64,000 bases of DNA from Setophaga petechia (GCA_024362935.1 JANCRA010000010.1:5820501-5884500), one strand, 5' to 3'; positions 14,901-29,194 are shown, numbered from the stretch's first letter. Program-made: numbers and translations. Notes: generated by a model from the sequence alone, not told the origin.

Positions 14901-17900
14901 GATGCTGGGTAAGCCTGAAAACTGTGAAAAATGTTAATTTCCTGCACTGGTATGCAGACTGCACCTAAGAAACTGCTTGATTGGACACGGGGAGAGGAAT
15001 CAAGGCTGAAGTACAGTGATTTGCATTAGGGATTTTTGTCTTTGGTGTAGGGTTGCCAACACACACCACGTAATTGAAGGGGAGCTTTGGGGTGTGGAGA
15101 CTTGTGAGGCCACCGAGGTGACACCGAGTCAGACAAGGCTGAGAGATGAAACCTCCTATGTGGCAAAAATACCAGGTTTGGGTATGGATGCAGCAGAGTT
15201 TAAACTGATGAGCAGAAAGTCATACAGGGCTGTTACCTGGGAATCTGGAGGGATATGGGCAAGGAAGAGATGGGTTCTGAAATAGGAAAAAGCAGAGAAG
15301 ATGGTGTAAGATAGAGGACAAAGGAGGGCCAACCTTCCTGTTGTAGGAGCAGGGGCACCTACAGACAGCCATGACCCCAAAGAACAGACTGAACCCCAGG
15401 GTGCCAGGGAATACCCCAGACAACCTGGACTCCCCATCTGGTCTGTGGCCAAAAGGCTTGCTGTGGGAGGGCAAAGTGGGTGCCCTTGCACACTAACACA
15501 CAGTGCCACGGGAGGGAAGGGTGACAGATCTGCCATTCAGAACGGTGCCATTTGCCAGATTTAGCAGTAATAATTATGAGCTTTAGAATACTAAGTGTGT
15601 AGAATGCTCTAACTGGAAATTAGTGCTGTTTATTAGTGAATCTCATAATTCAGTGCTGTTCATTAGTGAATCTCATAATAAACTCTGCAGCACTGCAGAC
15701 TTTGGGGTCAGCTGCCTGCAGCCCAAACGGGCTGGATCAGCCCAGGGCTCACAGGATGCCCCAGCCCAGAGCTGGGGAGGTTAAGCCTGCGTGGGCAGAG
15801 GCTCTGGGCTGCTTGTATTACACATTTGCACAACACTGACCCATCACTGAATACTGTGCACACCACCACCATGGAGTGAGCACACCACTGACCACACTTT
15901 CAATTACTGCTAATAATAAACTGGGATAAAGAGCTTAGAAGTTGGAAGTGCCTGTGCAAAGCGCACCTGCAATTAAAGGGGCACTCCTCAACCACACCAC
16001 GTCAGCAGGAGCAGAGAGCTGGCCATGCAGGGACAGGAATAGGGCCCTCCATGCATCCTCCCACTCTTTGAGCAGGACTGACCTAAATCCTTCCCTTTTC
16101 GGACTCCAGTGGCAGGAGGAAAACGAGCCGGTCTCATTAATTTCACCTCCTGCTGCCTGGTGAACTTGTCTGCAGCAAAAAAAAATAATTATTCAAAGCT
16201 ATGCTGGCGACCTGGCAACTCAAACCTTCTGTGGAGCAGGAGGCACAAATGACCTGCTCCAGCATTGCTCACCTCATGGCCAAGCTCTGCTCTGGCCCCC
16301 AGAACTCCTCAAGTTATTCAGCTGCGGACATTTTAGAGATGCAGTTAGGACACCCAGCAAGGGAACTGTTGCTCTGCAGGGCAGTTGATGCAAGAGAAGG
16401 GCACGTAGTCCATGGACAGCTGGTGGCTCAGAAAAGACGTCTCTGCTATGCAGGAGACCCCAAGACTGGCACAGTGCACAACACAGGCGACTCCTCCCTG
16501 CAGCTTCCTCAGAGCCTCACTGCAGCCAAGTACACCAGGGCACCCTATTTTCCTGTGATTTCCAGAGTTCAAGTTGATTTTTTAATCTGACAGGAACAGT
16601 AGAAGACTATAAAAAACCCCGCAGTGGCCTGAGCAGCTCTGGAGTCTAAAATAAACATGCCAAGCCCTATTTGTGATGGAGTAAAAATAGCTTGTTTCTC
16701 ATACCTTCCCAGGACCTCTGCTTCGTACACAAAAGCTTCACAGGTTAACTACAAAAATATCAGATGTGCAAGGAATGGCTTGATTTGAGCTTTGCACTGT
16801 TTGAGGAGTTCAGAAAACCACCCTGGCCCCGCAGCAAAGGGACGAACCCTCAAAGCTCATCTCCCGCCCAGGGCTAAAGGCCAGGCACTGCCAATTCCCT
16901 TTAATAGAAACCACTGTCCTTCTGGAGAAAAAAAACCCAAACAAAAAAATCCACAAACGTCACTGGAATTACATCTTGTGCTCTTTCTTGGCTGGATACT
17001 TTTTAAATGACACTTATTCCAAAGAGCAGTAACTATAAAATCTAGTGCAGAGCTGTGGTGCAGCCGGGACGGGCTCCCTGGGAAGCAGAGCGAGCACAAT
17101 CAGTGTCTGCATCAAAAGGAGAAGACAGACTGTGGCTGGGCTGTCTCATCCTAAGAAACGCCACTTCACAGCGAGTTCTGCTAAATTAACTTTTTTCCAG
17201 GCCCTAAATGTATCTCACCTGGCACCTGTGATGCTCCTGAAGAGAACAGAAAAACAAGACCTGGGAGGGAAGCTCGGCAGGAAAGCCGTCACGACGCCGA
17301 GTTTAATCATTACATCATTTCTAGTGACAGCTCTGCTGGACCCACAAGTGAGCACCAACCTATTTATGACTTGGGTTTAAAAAAAGGGCCACAATTTGCA
17401 ATGCATCTGAAGCTTGCTGGTATTTATACAGGCACTAAAAGGCACCCAGGGAAAAGGCCAGGCTTGCAGGAGCCACCAGCTCCAGGAGCCTTCTGAGAAG
17501 CAGCCGGCACATGTCCCTACAAGGCAGCGCTGGTAGTGGCACATGCAGCTGTCCATCTGCCTCAGCCCAGCAGCACACAGCAGCCTCCAGGCCAGCCCAG
17601 ACAACACAAGGCAGGACACTGGTTCTGGGGGACCCCCAGGGAGCACCTTCACCAGCCACACACACCACCGACCACCTTGCTCCTGCTCCAGGGTCACTGC
17701 TAGAATTCATCTCCAGAAACCTGGGCTCAAACTGAGGAGGCACAAATTAAGCACTGATCTGGGGCTTTGGGTGATATGCAGAGGCATCTCCAAAGAGCTC
17801 TTAGCACAGCCCCCCTCATTTTAAGTGAGAGGGACAAGAATAACGAATTTTCTTGCTAAATACTCATTTAGTTTAGCAGGTCACATTTAAAAGCTCAACA

Positions 17901-20900
17901 TCTGTATTTTAGATTATGTTCTTAACCCTGCCCACATTATATTGAAGGCCAGTATCTACTGAGACCTGATCATAGGTCCCTGAAGTTTCCACCTCTTGAT
18001 GAAAGTCACTTTTGCACTTTGTCTTGAGCCAAAGGCTTCAAGAGATGGAAAAGACATAAATCTCCCCTCAGTTACTTATTTCCATTATTAAGCACACTAG
18101 CACATAAACAAGGAAAACCACACACCTTTGCCAGGTTTTACATTGTCTGGCTGCTTCCTCCTCGTGTTAGACACAGACTTTCATCATTTATGGTCAAAAT
18201 TGTTTCAGAGAACAAGGAGAGCAGCCTGCAGCTTTCCAGCCCCTTGTACCACCTGCCTACACACTGTCACTGAATGGTCACCTCACCAGATGCTTCAAGG
18301 TAAAAATCACAGCTTAGCTTATATGAATATTTGGTGCTAGCTGTTACATAAACACTACTGCTTTTAGAGGAGGCTTCTCTCAAGTCCCTTGCTCTCTTCA
18401 CTTGTATTTGCTTCCCATTCTTTCAGCTTATTCTGAAAGGGCAGGACTCCTGGAAAAAATGTTCTTCATAGCTGGTAGGCAGTGGTATGACAGCCCAGTC
18501 ACCAAACACCTGAAACACCAATAACCTCTCCCACATGTGCACCCCAGGATGTCTGCTCATACTTCCACCCTCCAATGCACTGCATCACGCTTCCTTCCTA
18601 CACCAGTGAACTCTTCCTCCTATTCAGTGGCCACAAAGATCTCAAGGGATCATGCAACATGAGGCCTGCAAGCTGTAATCCATCCTCCCATGTTGGCAAA
18701 GACTTGGGAAATCTGTAGAGAGGAATGGCTGAGCTTTCTCCCTGCCTTTTTCTCACAGGGCAGATGTGGTCCAGCCTGCTTGAAGACCCACAGCAGCATC
18801 ACAGGCAGCCACATCATCATTTTAATCATGGTAACTGCCCAAGGAAGCATTTCTACCTCTCCCATCCCAGTCCTCCCTTCCCTTTGTGCTGGTACAAGAG
18901 TTACAGTGCACAGAGAAGTGGATGTGGGAAATGACACACATTAAAGCAATGCAACAAGAGACAAACAAGAGGCCAGTTCCCATCTGGTCAGTCTCCAGGC
19001 TGGATGTGGGGTCTGCAGGACCATTTCTCTTTTCCTTTTCACAAGGGAAACCAGGACTACTTCTGCCAGCAGCACCTGCCCAAACCAACTGAGAAGCTGA
19101 GCACACCAAGTCTGGACCCTGCAACAAACTGTGCCAGGCAAGAGCACTGCACAAAGACACCAAGGAAAACCCAGACAATTCCAAAGATAAAGAGAAATTA
19201 AACTGGGTTCAGCTGGACATCTCCCATTCATTTCCCACTATTGTCCTAACCAGCATCTGAGCAGCACACACTGAGAGCTACGGTCACCTCCCACAGCCAG
19301 CTGCATCCTGGTACAGGCACAGCAACTCCCTCAGAGCAGGAGGCTCTGACTGCATCCATTCCACATTAACAGTCTTCTCGAGCACTCCTGGGCAAACTGC
19401 AGCAGGCAGGCCACTGACCTGATGCAGGTTTCTTTTCAGCCACTAAGCCACTTTAAAAGACATCTAAAAATACGTGAAATGCTTTTCTCATGTGACTTTT
19501 CTAGGCGAGGGACAGCTCTAAAGCATGCAACCACAAATGGAACGAGACACGGCTGCAAGACCTCTTTTCCTGCACCAACAGCCTCTACACTGGCAACCTG
19601 TTGAGTCCAAGACACCAGCTGGAGATGAAAACCTGGAGCATTATGCTTGGCAGTATCAGCTCCTGAGGGAACACCATTCTCCCCAAGGGCTGTGCTTCCA
19701 TTCAGGAGCACCATGCAGATGGGGAGCTGCAATGGTTTGCTATGCTTCTGCTCCAGAAGAATCTTTAGCTACACCCAAAAGAGTTCAAATTTAAACTCCT
19801 CCCCACCAAGCCTGAAATAAAAAATAACTTCTCAGCTCTGCTGACACAGGTAATTCCTCTCCACTGAGGAGAGGAGGTAAATAGGACAACTGTTTGCCTT
19901 TGAAAGTGCTTTGCAAATCAGCTCAGACGGCTGCTGCCACAAAGCCCAAGCAGGAGGACACTGGCCCCTTCAGCTGATCTTCAAGCTCTTTAAGAGTAGG
20001 TTTACATTACCAAGTTTCCCATCAAGACTCTTCCTCCACTCCCAGATGGGAGCAGAAAAGCTCTTTTGGGATGCAGACCCGTGTGCTTACAGGCTCCTGT
20101 ACATGCCAGTAGACACTGACACTGGGCAGTGAAAGGTGTCTGCTCCTGGATGGGCTCAGGCTGCACAGCTGAGCCATCTGCTTCTGCTGAAGCTGAGGGT
20201 GGCTCTTCCTTGCTCCAAAGCAGACACCTCCCTGTGTGCCCAGGCAGCTCCAAGCTTCAGCTGACCTTTTCCAGTTGGCACAGCCTACAACTGCTGGTCC
20301 CAAACAGGGCTCAGAGTCAGCTGTCCAGAATTCACTAATAATCATCTTAGTCACTGCTTAAAGAAGAATCTCACCCCTAAACACTTGCCTAGGGAGTCAG
20401 CCCAGCCAGCCTTAATTCCCATATATGACCAGAAACAAGGACTTCAGCATGTGGAGCAATCTTTCCTGGGCTCCCAGCTGGAGTGACCAAGCCACACACC
20501 ACACCAGCCCAGAAGACACTCCCAGGGCAGAGCTCTGCACCCAGCCTTGCTCTCCATGATCTCCCTCATGCTGGTGGCAGACTGCTCTTCCACCAGGATG
20601 TGAACTGACCAACTCATCACAAAACACAGGTATGTGTGGCCAAGGTGTGCCTTCAGAACTGCCCCTGTATGCAGTATCTCAATTCATTTCAACTTCAGAA
20701 AAAATCAAACCCTAAATCTTACTGCCTCCTCTGCTCTCTGCCTTTCTTTGTGGCACACAGGAGAAGCTGCCTCAAAGGATTTCCTGAAGCATCATATCAA
20801 GGCAAAGGTTTTGAACCAGCATGTGAACAGACTGCAAGAAATCCATAAAAAGTGCCAAGAGGCTTACCTGGAGTCAGCAGGATTAAGTTTCCTATACAGA

Positions 20901-21078
20901 GTTATGCACCTCCAGGGGAGGCTTTAGGAGCCTGCCATTCAGGGAAGAGAAAAAGGCTGGAGGCTGCTGAGCTGGGTCACGCTGGAGCAAAGCACACAGC
21001 ACCAGGATGCAGCGCAGAGGTCTGCAGGAAACAGCTTCTTCCTGTGACAGCAGGACAGCACCACGACCCCTCTCCCCT

Positions 21079-21238
21079 GGGACACCAGGGCCAGGCACAG
21101 CCCACTGCCAGAGCAGGGACACCAGGGCCAGGCACAGCCCACTGCCAGAGCAGGCAGGGACACTAGGGCCAGGCACAGCCCACTGCCAGAGCAGGCAGGG
21201 ACACCAGGGCCAGGCACAGCCCACTGCCAGAGCAGGCT
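21079..21238. repeat. Minisatellite, four units of 37-41 bp
   Basis: Four head-to-tail units are visible at 21,079-21,115 (37 bp), 21,116-21,156, 21,157-21,197 and 21,198-21,238 (41 bp each). Units 2 to 4 differ at only about two positions, and unit 1 lacks four terminal bases. Each unit starts GGGACACCAGGG and ends with CAGAGCA plus or minus GGCA. The near-identity suggests recent expansion. Confidence 0.9.
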
Positions 21239-21333
21239 GGGACACACAGCCACGTTCAGTCACCGAGGTGTGTGAGAGATGCACGGCCCCACCTGTTCCT
21301 GTCCCAGCAGCACCCGGCTCCAGCAGGGAAAGC

Positions 21334-21357
21334 AGGAGGAGGAGGAGGAGGAGGAGG
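21334..21357. repeat. (GGA)n trinucleotide repeat
   Basis: About eight consecutive AGG/GGA triplets lie roughly 100 bp downstream of the minisatellite. No open frame with protein-like composition runs through it. Confidence 0.85.
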
Positions 21358-24300
21358 CCAGCAGCACTCGGACCACTCCCACCTGAGCCAATGACTAAAA
21401 GATTGGAGGAGCTTTGGTAGAGCAGCAAGAACCAAGAGGAGGGTCAGCATTCCAGTTTTCAGGAATAATGGGAGTGCAGTGCAGTGGTGCTGGGACGCTG
21501 GTTTGAGGGGAGGGTGGGGACTGAACCACATCACAGTGCTTCCAGAGTGCAGGAGCTCGTCCACCTCTGACTGAGGCTTCAATAAGCAAACCTCACACCC
21601 AAATTAGCCATGGCAATTATGGAGTACTTCCCTCAGCCACATTCAGCACACAGAATCACACACAACTTTTATCCTGGCTTATCACCATTACTGCACAGGG
21701 AGCACCACTGCCTTCTCAAAGCTTTAATCTCTCAATATACAATTTTACATCATTGCCAGTAGCAAGTGAAGTCCTTTTTCATGTTAGCTTTGACTACAAA
21801 GTTTTCATGAGGCTGTAAAGCCCAATTCCTACACTTTTCCTACAGTTTAGTGCTAAGGGTTCATGGCCTTTGCATGCAATACTGTTACAATATGTTGCTT
21901 TAGTTTTCTCTGGACATTTCTGAAGATTTGTATTTATATCAGCAATTGTCATTCTCAGATCAAATTTCTTACCTCCCTAGAGGCTGACCCCGGCTATTCA
22001 AACAAAATCTTATTCTAAGATGTGGTAACTCTTTATTCAAGAGTAACCAGCACAAGGCACACAGACAAACACAGAGCAGTGGCTTTATAAACACCACTGC
22101 AAGCACAAAATTCCCCAGGTAGAGGACAGTAAGTTTCACGTTTTGACCACACAGCACACCCTGGAGAAGTGAATTGATACATGGAAACATACACGTACAG
22201 CACCATGGCACAGACCTTCATGCCAGGATTACCTGACAGTCTCAGTCCAATCCCTCAGAGTTACTGCCATCAACACAAACGTTAATGCCCAGCCTAAAAA
22301 ACACCTGATCTGACCCAGACACTCATTAAAATAAGGCTGACTGCCCCAGTCCTGATGCTCTATCCCGTTCAGGATGGGCAGATCCGCACTGTGACCATGC
22401 TGCAGAACTTGCAGGACCTCTTACACATCCCATACAACAGCTATTCTGTGCACAAACACCACACTGCAGAAGCTTTCAATGAACTGAAACTGAGAATTAA
22501 TGAAACAAATCAATTATACGAGTTGTTGGTGACCATTAAGTTCAGCTGATGCCAGTACCTCTGCAATTACACTTTCCCACATGTCTTAAAGCTTTTGCTA
22601 TGGTAGGAGAAAGGAAAGATGCCAAGGAATTTAGAAGATAGGCAAAGGAAGTTTTGAATTTTAGGAAAAATACTAGAAGAAGATTCTCCCTTGGAATTGG
22701 CATAGTCCCACCCTTGTCTCCAGCCAGCCTTTACCTGCATCTGAAGAGGCAGAAATCTGATTTTTAGAGAAAAAGACACACAGCTACACTGATTCTGTGT
22801 AACTTCCTGGTAGGATCCTATGAAGCTGAATTCAGAGAAGGTTTTAGAATAACCACCTTTTATCCCCTTAATGTAGGCCCCCAGGCACTATCATAAAAAT
22901 TCCACTAGAAATATTTCCTTTGGGGTGGGGAAACACCATGCATGGTCTGTCATGCAGGAATCAGCTCCTGCAGCACACAGAGCTCACACTCCACAGAGGT
23001 CAAGACCTGAGCAGAAAGCCCAGGGGACATGAACAGGGAATCACTGCAGCCTCAAATATGCCTCTCATTCCCCACCTAGAAGCCCACACCTGTGTAAAGC
23101 CTTCCTGCAGGAATCCCAAGTGCCACAACACGAAGGTCACACCTCACATTTCAGCAATACTCAGAGAAGATCTGATGAAATCCCTTGCTCCACAGGAACT
23201 CCCAGCTAGAGACCAATACTGAAGAGCTGCTTAAGAAAAAAGTTCACACTGGAAAAACTCACAACTATTTCCACCCTGACTGAAGTGGAATCTGTACAGT
23301 ATCCTGGACTGCTGAATAACTGAGCACTACAGACAGGGATTTTGGTCCCTCTCCACTGAAATTGAAAAGTCCCAAAGAAGCCATGCACGCAAGGAAATCC
23401 TGGAAGCTCTGGAAAGAGATGTGATTCACAAAGAGGATGGGAGAATCCATTTGGGGGCAAGATGTAAGAGGCAATTAGGGCCAGCCTAGCAAGGACCAGC
23501 AGCACACAGTCCCCACACTGCAATCTGAGGTTGTGGCAGTGGCACAAGGCTTTCACATCACCTGTCATGATTCAACACTTCAGTGGAAAACCGCTGGTTC
23601 AAACCATCACTCAAGCTCATCCAAAAATCAATCCCTAGCCTTTGGGACTGATATAAAATGATCAGTATCTGCTACTGGAAACTCTCATCAAAATTACTGA
23701 ATGCTAATCCCCACCCTTAAGGAACACACTTCACAGAAGATTAAGCTTTCTGAAGTCAAAATGCAGAGTCTAGTTCAAAAAAAGAGAGAAGCCCGTGTGA
23801 ATTCAGCACACACATCCAGCACTCCTGTGACCTGTAACTACGTGAGATTGAACTGAAACCTCTCTGGAACCACCTCTGCACCCCAGAGGAGGGAGGGCAG
23901 GAATGCTGCCTGTCAGGTCCCTAACAAGCAGGATCTACCAAGGACTGCAGGAAGGGGCTTCTGAGCCAGTTTGCTGGAATGCTCAGGGAAACCAGCACAC
24001 AAAATATTTCAGAATCTGCCCATGGAAACCCTCTATGAATTGAGCTCTTCTCAGAAAAGTACAGCAGGAAAGACACACCATATTCTTATTGGGGTTGCAG
24101 TGACAGCAAAAGCATTGTGGTGAGACCACAAGGTGAGAAAAGCAGAGAGTAGAGAACTCAGGAGCGGAAGCCTTCACTCAGATACATCTCTACAGGTCAG
24201 ACAAGGCTGTGAGCCTGGTTTTCTACAGAAAAACCCTAAACAAAGTTGAACCCAGTGGGGCTGGGACAAATTTTATTGCAGTTTCCAAGCCTCACCCTCT

Positions 24301-27300
24301 TGCATGTCAGAGTCAGACAGGACTTTGAATCCCACCAAGAATCACTCTCCAGGCCTAGAGAATACCTGCAGGATAGTGAAACAGGGGGACAGCTCAACCC
24401 TCAAAAAGTAAATATCTGTTATGGCCAACAGCACCATTACAAAGGGAGAGCTCTGCTGATCCAATGGCTTCCTGCCTTCAGGGATGGTCCAACTCCCTTC
24501 CCTTGCAAAGAGAATAAAGGGTCAAGCTGAAAAAAACCACCAACTTTACACCAAATCAGCAGAAGCAACTGCTCAATGCATTAGCTCAGCACCACAGCTG
24601 GCCCCTGGGAGGAGGCAAGAGGGCACAGCTGAAAGCAGAGAAAGAGAAGGGCCCTTTTAAGAGCATCAAACCATGAGGGTGGCTGAGGTGACCACTTGCC
24701 CTGATCTAACCCACCAGAGGGACCATTCCCACCTCCTCCTTCTCCAGGCTGGGCCTCCTTCCTTTCCCTCTGCAGTGCTGAGCTGTTGACAAACTCCTCC
24801 TGGTCAGGGATTCACAAGCTCCTTCCATGGAAAATCCAGGTTACTAAACTGCAGAAAGTTAACCCAGGGATAAAACAGGTCAGCTGAGCAAAATGACTGC
24901 AGGCACCACAACGGCATGTCTGGGGTCTGACCTCTCTGCTCCAAAGGCAGTGAGGCTCACCCAGCTCAGCCCTCCCACACAACCCTCGGCTACCTCACCC
25001 CAGGACCAGCACGGTGCCACGGGCACGGCCTGACAGTGACACAGCCAGGGGCCACAGAGCTGAACACCATTTGTGCTGGGGTTTGGAAGCCACTGTGAGC
25101 TCTCCACAGACAGGGGAGAGGGCCACAGTAAGGAGATGAGGGAGGCCCTGGTAGCCCTGCAGCTCCCTCTGGCTCTTGGGTCACAACACATTGTCCGGGG
25201 ACAGGATCCCTGATGTGGAAGAACCCTGCAAGCCTGCACTGCTGCCATGGGCAGAGATTCCAGGGAATCTCCTAGGGTGCCACAAGGCTCTAAAAAACCA
25301 GCACTGAGGTGACATTGAGCAGGACATGGCATTCAGGAAAACAGGACACCCCTGCTGCCCACCCAACTCCAGTCAAAGCCATGCCACTCACCTTGCTCCA
25401 TCTCCTCCTCCTCACTGACCCAGAACTGCTCACAAACCAGGCACAAGAGCCAGGGATCTTTCTGCTGGTCTCCAAGTGACCAGCTCAAGCACTGCACAGG
25501 GACAGGTCTTGCCTGACATGGGGACTTGGATCATCTCCTTCAGACACTGCTGCATCAGCAGAGCAGCTCAGATGATCATGAAAAATTCACTGACAAAAAT
25601 ACTGGTAACATCAAGCATACACAACCATCTTTCTTGCTGGCAAGCTAAAATTTTATACCAGAAAAACTGAACCAGAGACAGTTTCAGTCAACAGATAAGC
25701 ACAGAGAGATACACAGACAGAAGGCACCAGACGAGGATGTGCACCTATGTAGAGTGTTCACATAGGTTAATACATCAACTTTCCATCCAGCAGCACCTTA
25801 GTAGTTTGCTCAAATTCAATCTCACAGAACGAACCCTAAAAGCACAGGTTCTTCGGGTTGATATTTTATTTTTCACAGCTTAAACATGGTCACAGTCCTT
25901 TGCAAATTGCGTTTAAGGTACAGAGCTCTCCAGACTGCACAAACATTCTAAGAACAAACATTTTCAGCATACCAAGAGCTCAGATACACTAGGTCAATCC
26001 AACTGTGTTTATTTGTATTTCACCCAAATCACCACCAAAGTACTTGGAGCTCAAGGAGCAACAGCCTCCCACTGATTCAGCAAGAGACCAGAAGTAATTG
26101 GTAGACAGTCTGCAAGCACCACAAAGAATGCCAGAGGCATTTATTTACATGACCCCTGTTTGCCTAAGAAGAATTCAGCGTTTGCATTTTCCTCACTCAA
26201 ATTAATCATCACTAGACTTAACTCCTCAGTACTATTCCTCAGCTAACAGGAGCAAAGGCACAAACCAGCCAAAATCATCTCCACAAAACTTTTCAGATAA
26301 GAGTCTGAACAGGAGAGTAAAGGCAGACCTTTAGTCCATCAGCTGGAGTTCCTGCCCAGGCTGGCACAGCACCCTTGGAGAGATCTCTCCAGGACAATTT
26401 GTCTCACTGTCTCTCCAAGAAATCAGGAAAAGGCAAGGAGACACCATTCCTACTGGTGAGCAACACCACTCCTGCCAGGGCAGAACCATCACATCTTCTC
26501 TGCCAGGCTGACAACACACTGCACCTCACGCCTGTGCTGCAGACCCCAAACAGGAAAACTTGCCCAGGATCTGGCTGCTGCAACCACACCATTCTCTTCC
26601 CCCTCAGTGCCCACTGGTGCTCAGTGCAGAGCCCCAGAGCACTCCCAGGCTGTCTGCTGGCACGCTCACACAAGCCAGGATGCAGCAGGGCCCCCTCCAA
26701 CGCTACCCCCTTGCTGTCAGAGCACGGCTCTGCCCAGGACAGGCAGCCAGAATTCCTCCAGAGCAGCCGCCCGTGGAAGACAAGCCATGGCCAGAGTGCT
26801 GGGCCAGCTCTGACCAGGAGCTGCACGGCTGGAGCTGGCAAAGGGTCCCACACCCTCCTTTGGCCCCACTCTGCTGTCACACACCCGCCTTCACTCCCAA
26901 AGCAGCCAGCTCAGCACTCCAGGCACTGGGACACGGGGAGAACAGAGCGGGTAAGTTACCAACAAGTATTTCCAACAGCAGACAAATGCCTGGGGTCAAC
27001 AAATCCCATACATACAAAACTTACTGCTATAGAGTGAGCAGAACACCTCACAGCTATCAGCCCCATAATTCGTACTGATTCTCCAGGTGTGATGCCAACA
27101 ATCAAGCAGAATTTACAGCTCTATTTACACCATGCTTAAAGAAATGGGTATGTCTAAGCCAGCAGGTGCTGTCAGTAACATCTCACAGTTATTGGAGCAT
27201 TTGTGCCAGCTCCCAAAGAAGTGAGCCTGAACTGCAGCAAGGAGTCAGTGCGACCTGGAATCAGCCAGGCTTTGCTGATTACTCCTCTGAGTAAACACTG

Positions 27301-28396
27301 GTGTTCCCAGCACTTCAGCCTGCTCTCAAGCTCCTTCTGTTGGCATACTACCCTATATTTAGGAGAGAAGAGTGCAATGACAAGCATTGGGAAGAATGAA
27401 TAAGTGGTTTAGGATGCCTGGTATAGCAGCAGAGACTGTGTGAAAAAACCTAAGAATTAGAAACTCCTAAAGTGAGGAAAGGAAACTGTAAAGTTAAAGG
27501 TGGGACGAGACAGCATTCCATTTGGAAAGTTAAATAGCAAGTTTTGTTAAGAACAGTACTCACATGGCGAGAGGCATTAGTAGTCAACCACGTAACAGAT
27601 ATGGGTGGTAGAAAGAAGCTCCTGCTTGGAAGGGCTAAGAGAAAACAGGCAAATTCTTGTTTTTTTTAACACAAAAAGAAGATTTTAATCTCATTTTGGA
27701 CAGGTGAATGCCAGTGGTGCTTTCCCAAGTCTAGGAGCCCATATCTCCAGGACCAAGGGAGATATACCTCAGGGAGTGACAGTGATCCCTACAGCCAGGT
27801 CCCACATGCCCCTGCCCACACCTTCTCCCGAGCAGCAGGATCTAGGTACACTCCAAAAACACACATTTGCCAACTTCAAACCTGTGGCAAAACTCAGTAA
27901 ACCCAGGCCTGCTGACTTGATGGGCATTGGAAACTTGCGTGAGCCCCTTTGCAGCCTGTTGCTTCCAAGAAACCAGGGAGGCCACAAGTAATATCTGAGT
28001 AATATTTGCCATTTAGACCTTTTTGGGCGGTAGGACCACTAAACTGCCTTTAGTCACCTGCCCTGGGGACTGCAGATAAAGCCAGCCTGTGGGTCTGTCC
28101 CTCCCGGAACAGCCGCTGCTGTTAGTCACGCTCGCGGTGCCCGGAGCCAAGGTCAGCCCCGGGAAGCGGCGGGGCCCACGGAGCCTCACAGGGCCCCGCT
28201 GCCCGGGACAGCCGCCTCTCCCTGAGGAACGCACAGCTCCGCCACTACCGGGGCACCCACCTGCGTTCCCACGGCGCCGGGCCGGTCCCTGTGAGCGGGG
28301 AGAGCCCGGGACGCCCACACGGGGTTTGTCACAACCGGAGCCTGCTGCCGCCACCGACAGCACCTGGGCCGCTCCCGGCGAAGCCCGGAGACTCAC

Positions 28397-28935
28397 CCTG
28401 TAGAGGCCGGGCCGACCCAGCCGCTTGAAGCCCCGGGCCCGCTCCGCCTCCCACCGGCCCCGCCGAGCACTCCCGGGCGCGGCGCCCACCCAGGGCCGAG
28501 GGCGGCGGCGGGAAAGCGGCGCGGAGGGAGCGCGGCCCGGCGGGAAGGCGGCACGGGGCCGGTCCCGCAGGCCGCGGAGGGCGCGCCGAGCTGAGGCGGC
28601 GCCGCGCCGGGAAAGCCACCCCGCCGCCCGCTCTCCGCCAGGCCCGGGCCCGCCGCGCCTCTGCCCAGGCCGCACCGCCGCTGCCAGCCCCGCTCCCCGC
28701 CGCCAAGGGCAGGGCGGCCCGGCAGGTGCCGCCGCAGCCCCGCTCCGGCCGGTCGCGGTTCCTCCGTCCCCGCTCTCACCGTGCACGCCGGGCCGGGCCC
28801 CGCTCCCGCCGGCTCCGCGGCCCCGACGCACCGAGCGGGCGGCGCGGCGCGAGCGCGACCCCGCGCGGGCACGTACCGGGGGGCGGGGCTGGCGCGCGCG
28901 CGCGGCGCCTGGCAACCGGCGGCACGAGCGAGCCG
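28397..28935 (-). other. Candidate alternative non-coding first exons of a leftward gene
   Basis: Reading the minus strand, three donor-like sequences occur in the CpG island. They end possible exons at 28,877 (followed by GTACGT), 28,780 (followed by GTGAGAGC) and 28,397 (followed by GTGAGTCTC, close to the consensus and preceded by ACAGG). This is the pattern expected for a housekeeping gene with several untranslated first exons transcribed leftwards. No start codon with a convincing reading frame is associated with them, the transcription start was not located, and the acceptor exon is not in the window as far as I can see. Confidence 0.45.
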
Positions 28936-29194
28936 TGTCCAATCGGCGCCCGGCTATAGCGCCGGCCACGCCCCTCCCCGCCCCGCCCCGCCAAGCTGCC
29001 CCATATGGCCACGCCCCGCCCCAGAGCCCCGCCCCAGAGCCCCGCCTGCTCCCGTGGGTCCCGATGCACGGCCCCGCCCCTGCCCCGCCTCCAGGGACCC
29101 ACCCCGCTCCCAGGCCCCGCCCTACTGGCGCAGGACCCGTCCCCGCTGCTCCGGGCCCGCCCCCTGCGCGCAGGCCCCACCCACGCCCCTGGTG

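Larger units (their letters stand above)
1..28079. other. Gene-poor stretch without supportable exons; probable leftward-gene intron
   Basis: I found no open reading frame here that resembles a known protein or is bounded by convincing splice sites in phase. The longer open frames (minus 6,478-6,957; plus 12,983-13,627; plus 26,375-27,037) show low-complexity composition and no family motif. The sequence is of moderate GC content, with a few simple repeats and scattered A or T runs, and I recognised no clear transposon. The right border is a CpG island carrying minus-strand splice donors, so the simplest reading is a long 5' intron of a gene transcribed to the left. In the human order the neighbours of MST1 include RNF123, GMPPB and IP6K1. 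RNF123 has many closely spaced exons, so the lack of exons over 28 kb fits a gene with a long first intron, such as IP6K1, better. That identity is a guess, because no coding exon of either gene was seen. Confidence 0.5.

Noticed and set aside
22355..22549. 64-aa plus frame with a helix-like appearance (LQNLQDLL, LKLRINETNQLYELL)
   Set aside because: It looks protein-like at first, but there are no matching splice sites or a known family, and it is short. I keep it only as a possible exon for a search.
26375..27037. 220-aa open frame on the plus strand
   Set aside because: Composition is low in typical protein features, no motif is recognised, it lacks splice-site borders, and overlapping frames on both strands are similarly long.
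28013..28969. 318-aa minus-strand frame in the CpG island
   Set aside because: Arg/Gly/Ala/Pro-rich translation of GC-rich DNA; donor sites interrupt it and no family is recognised.
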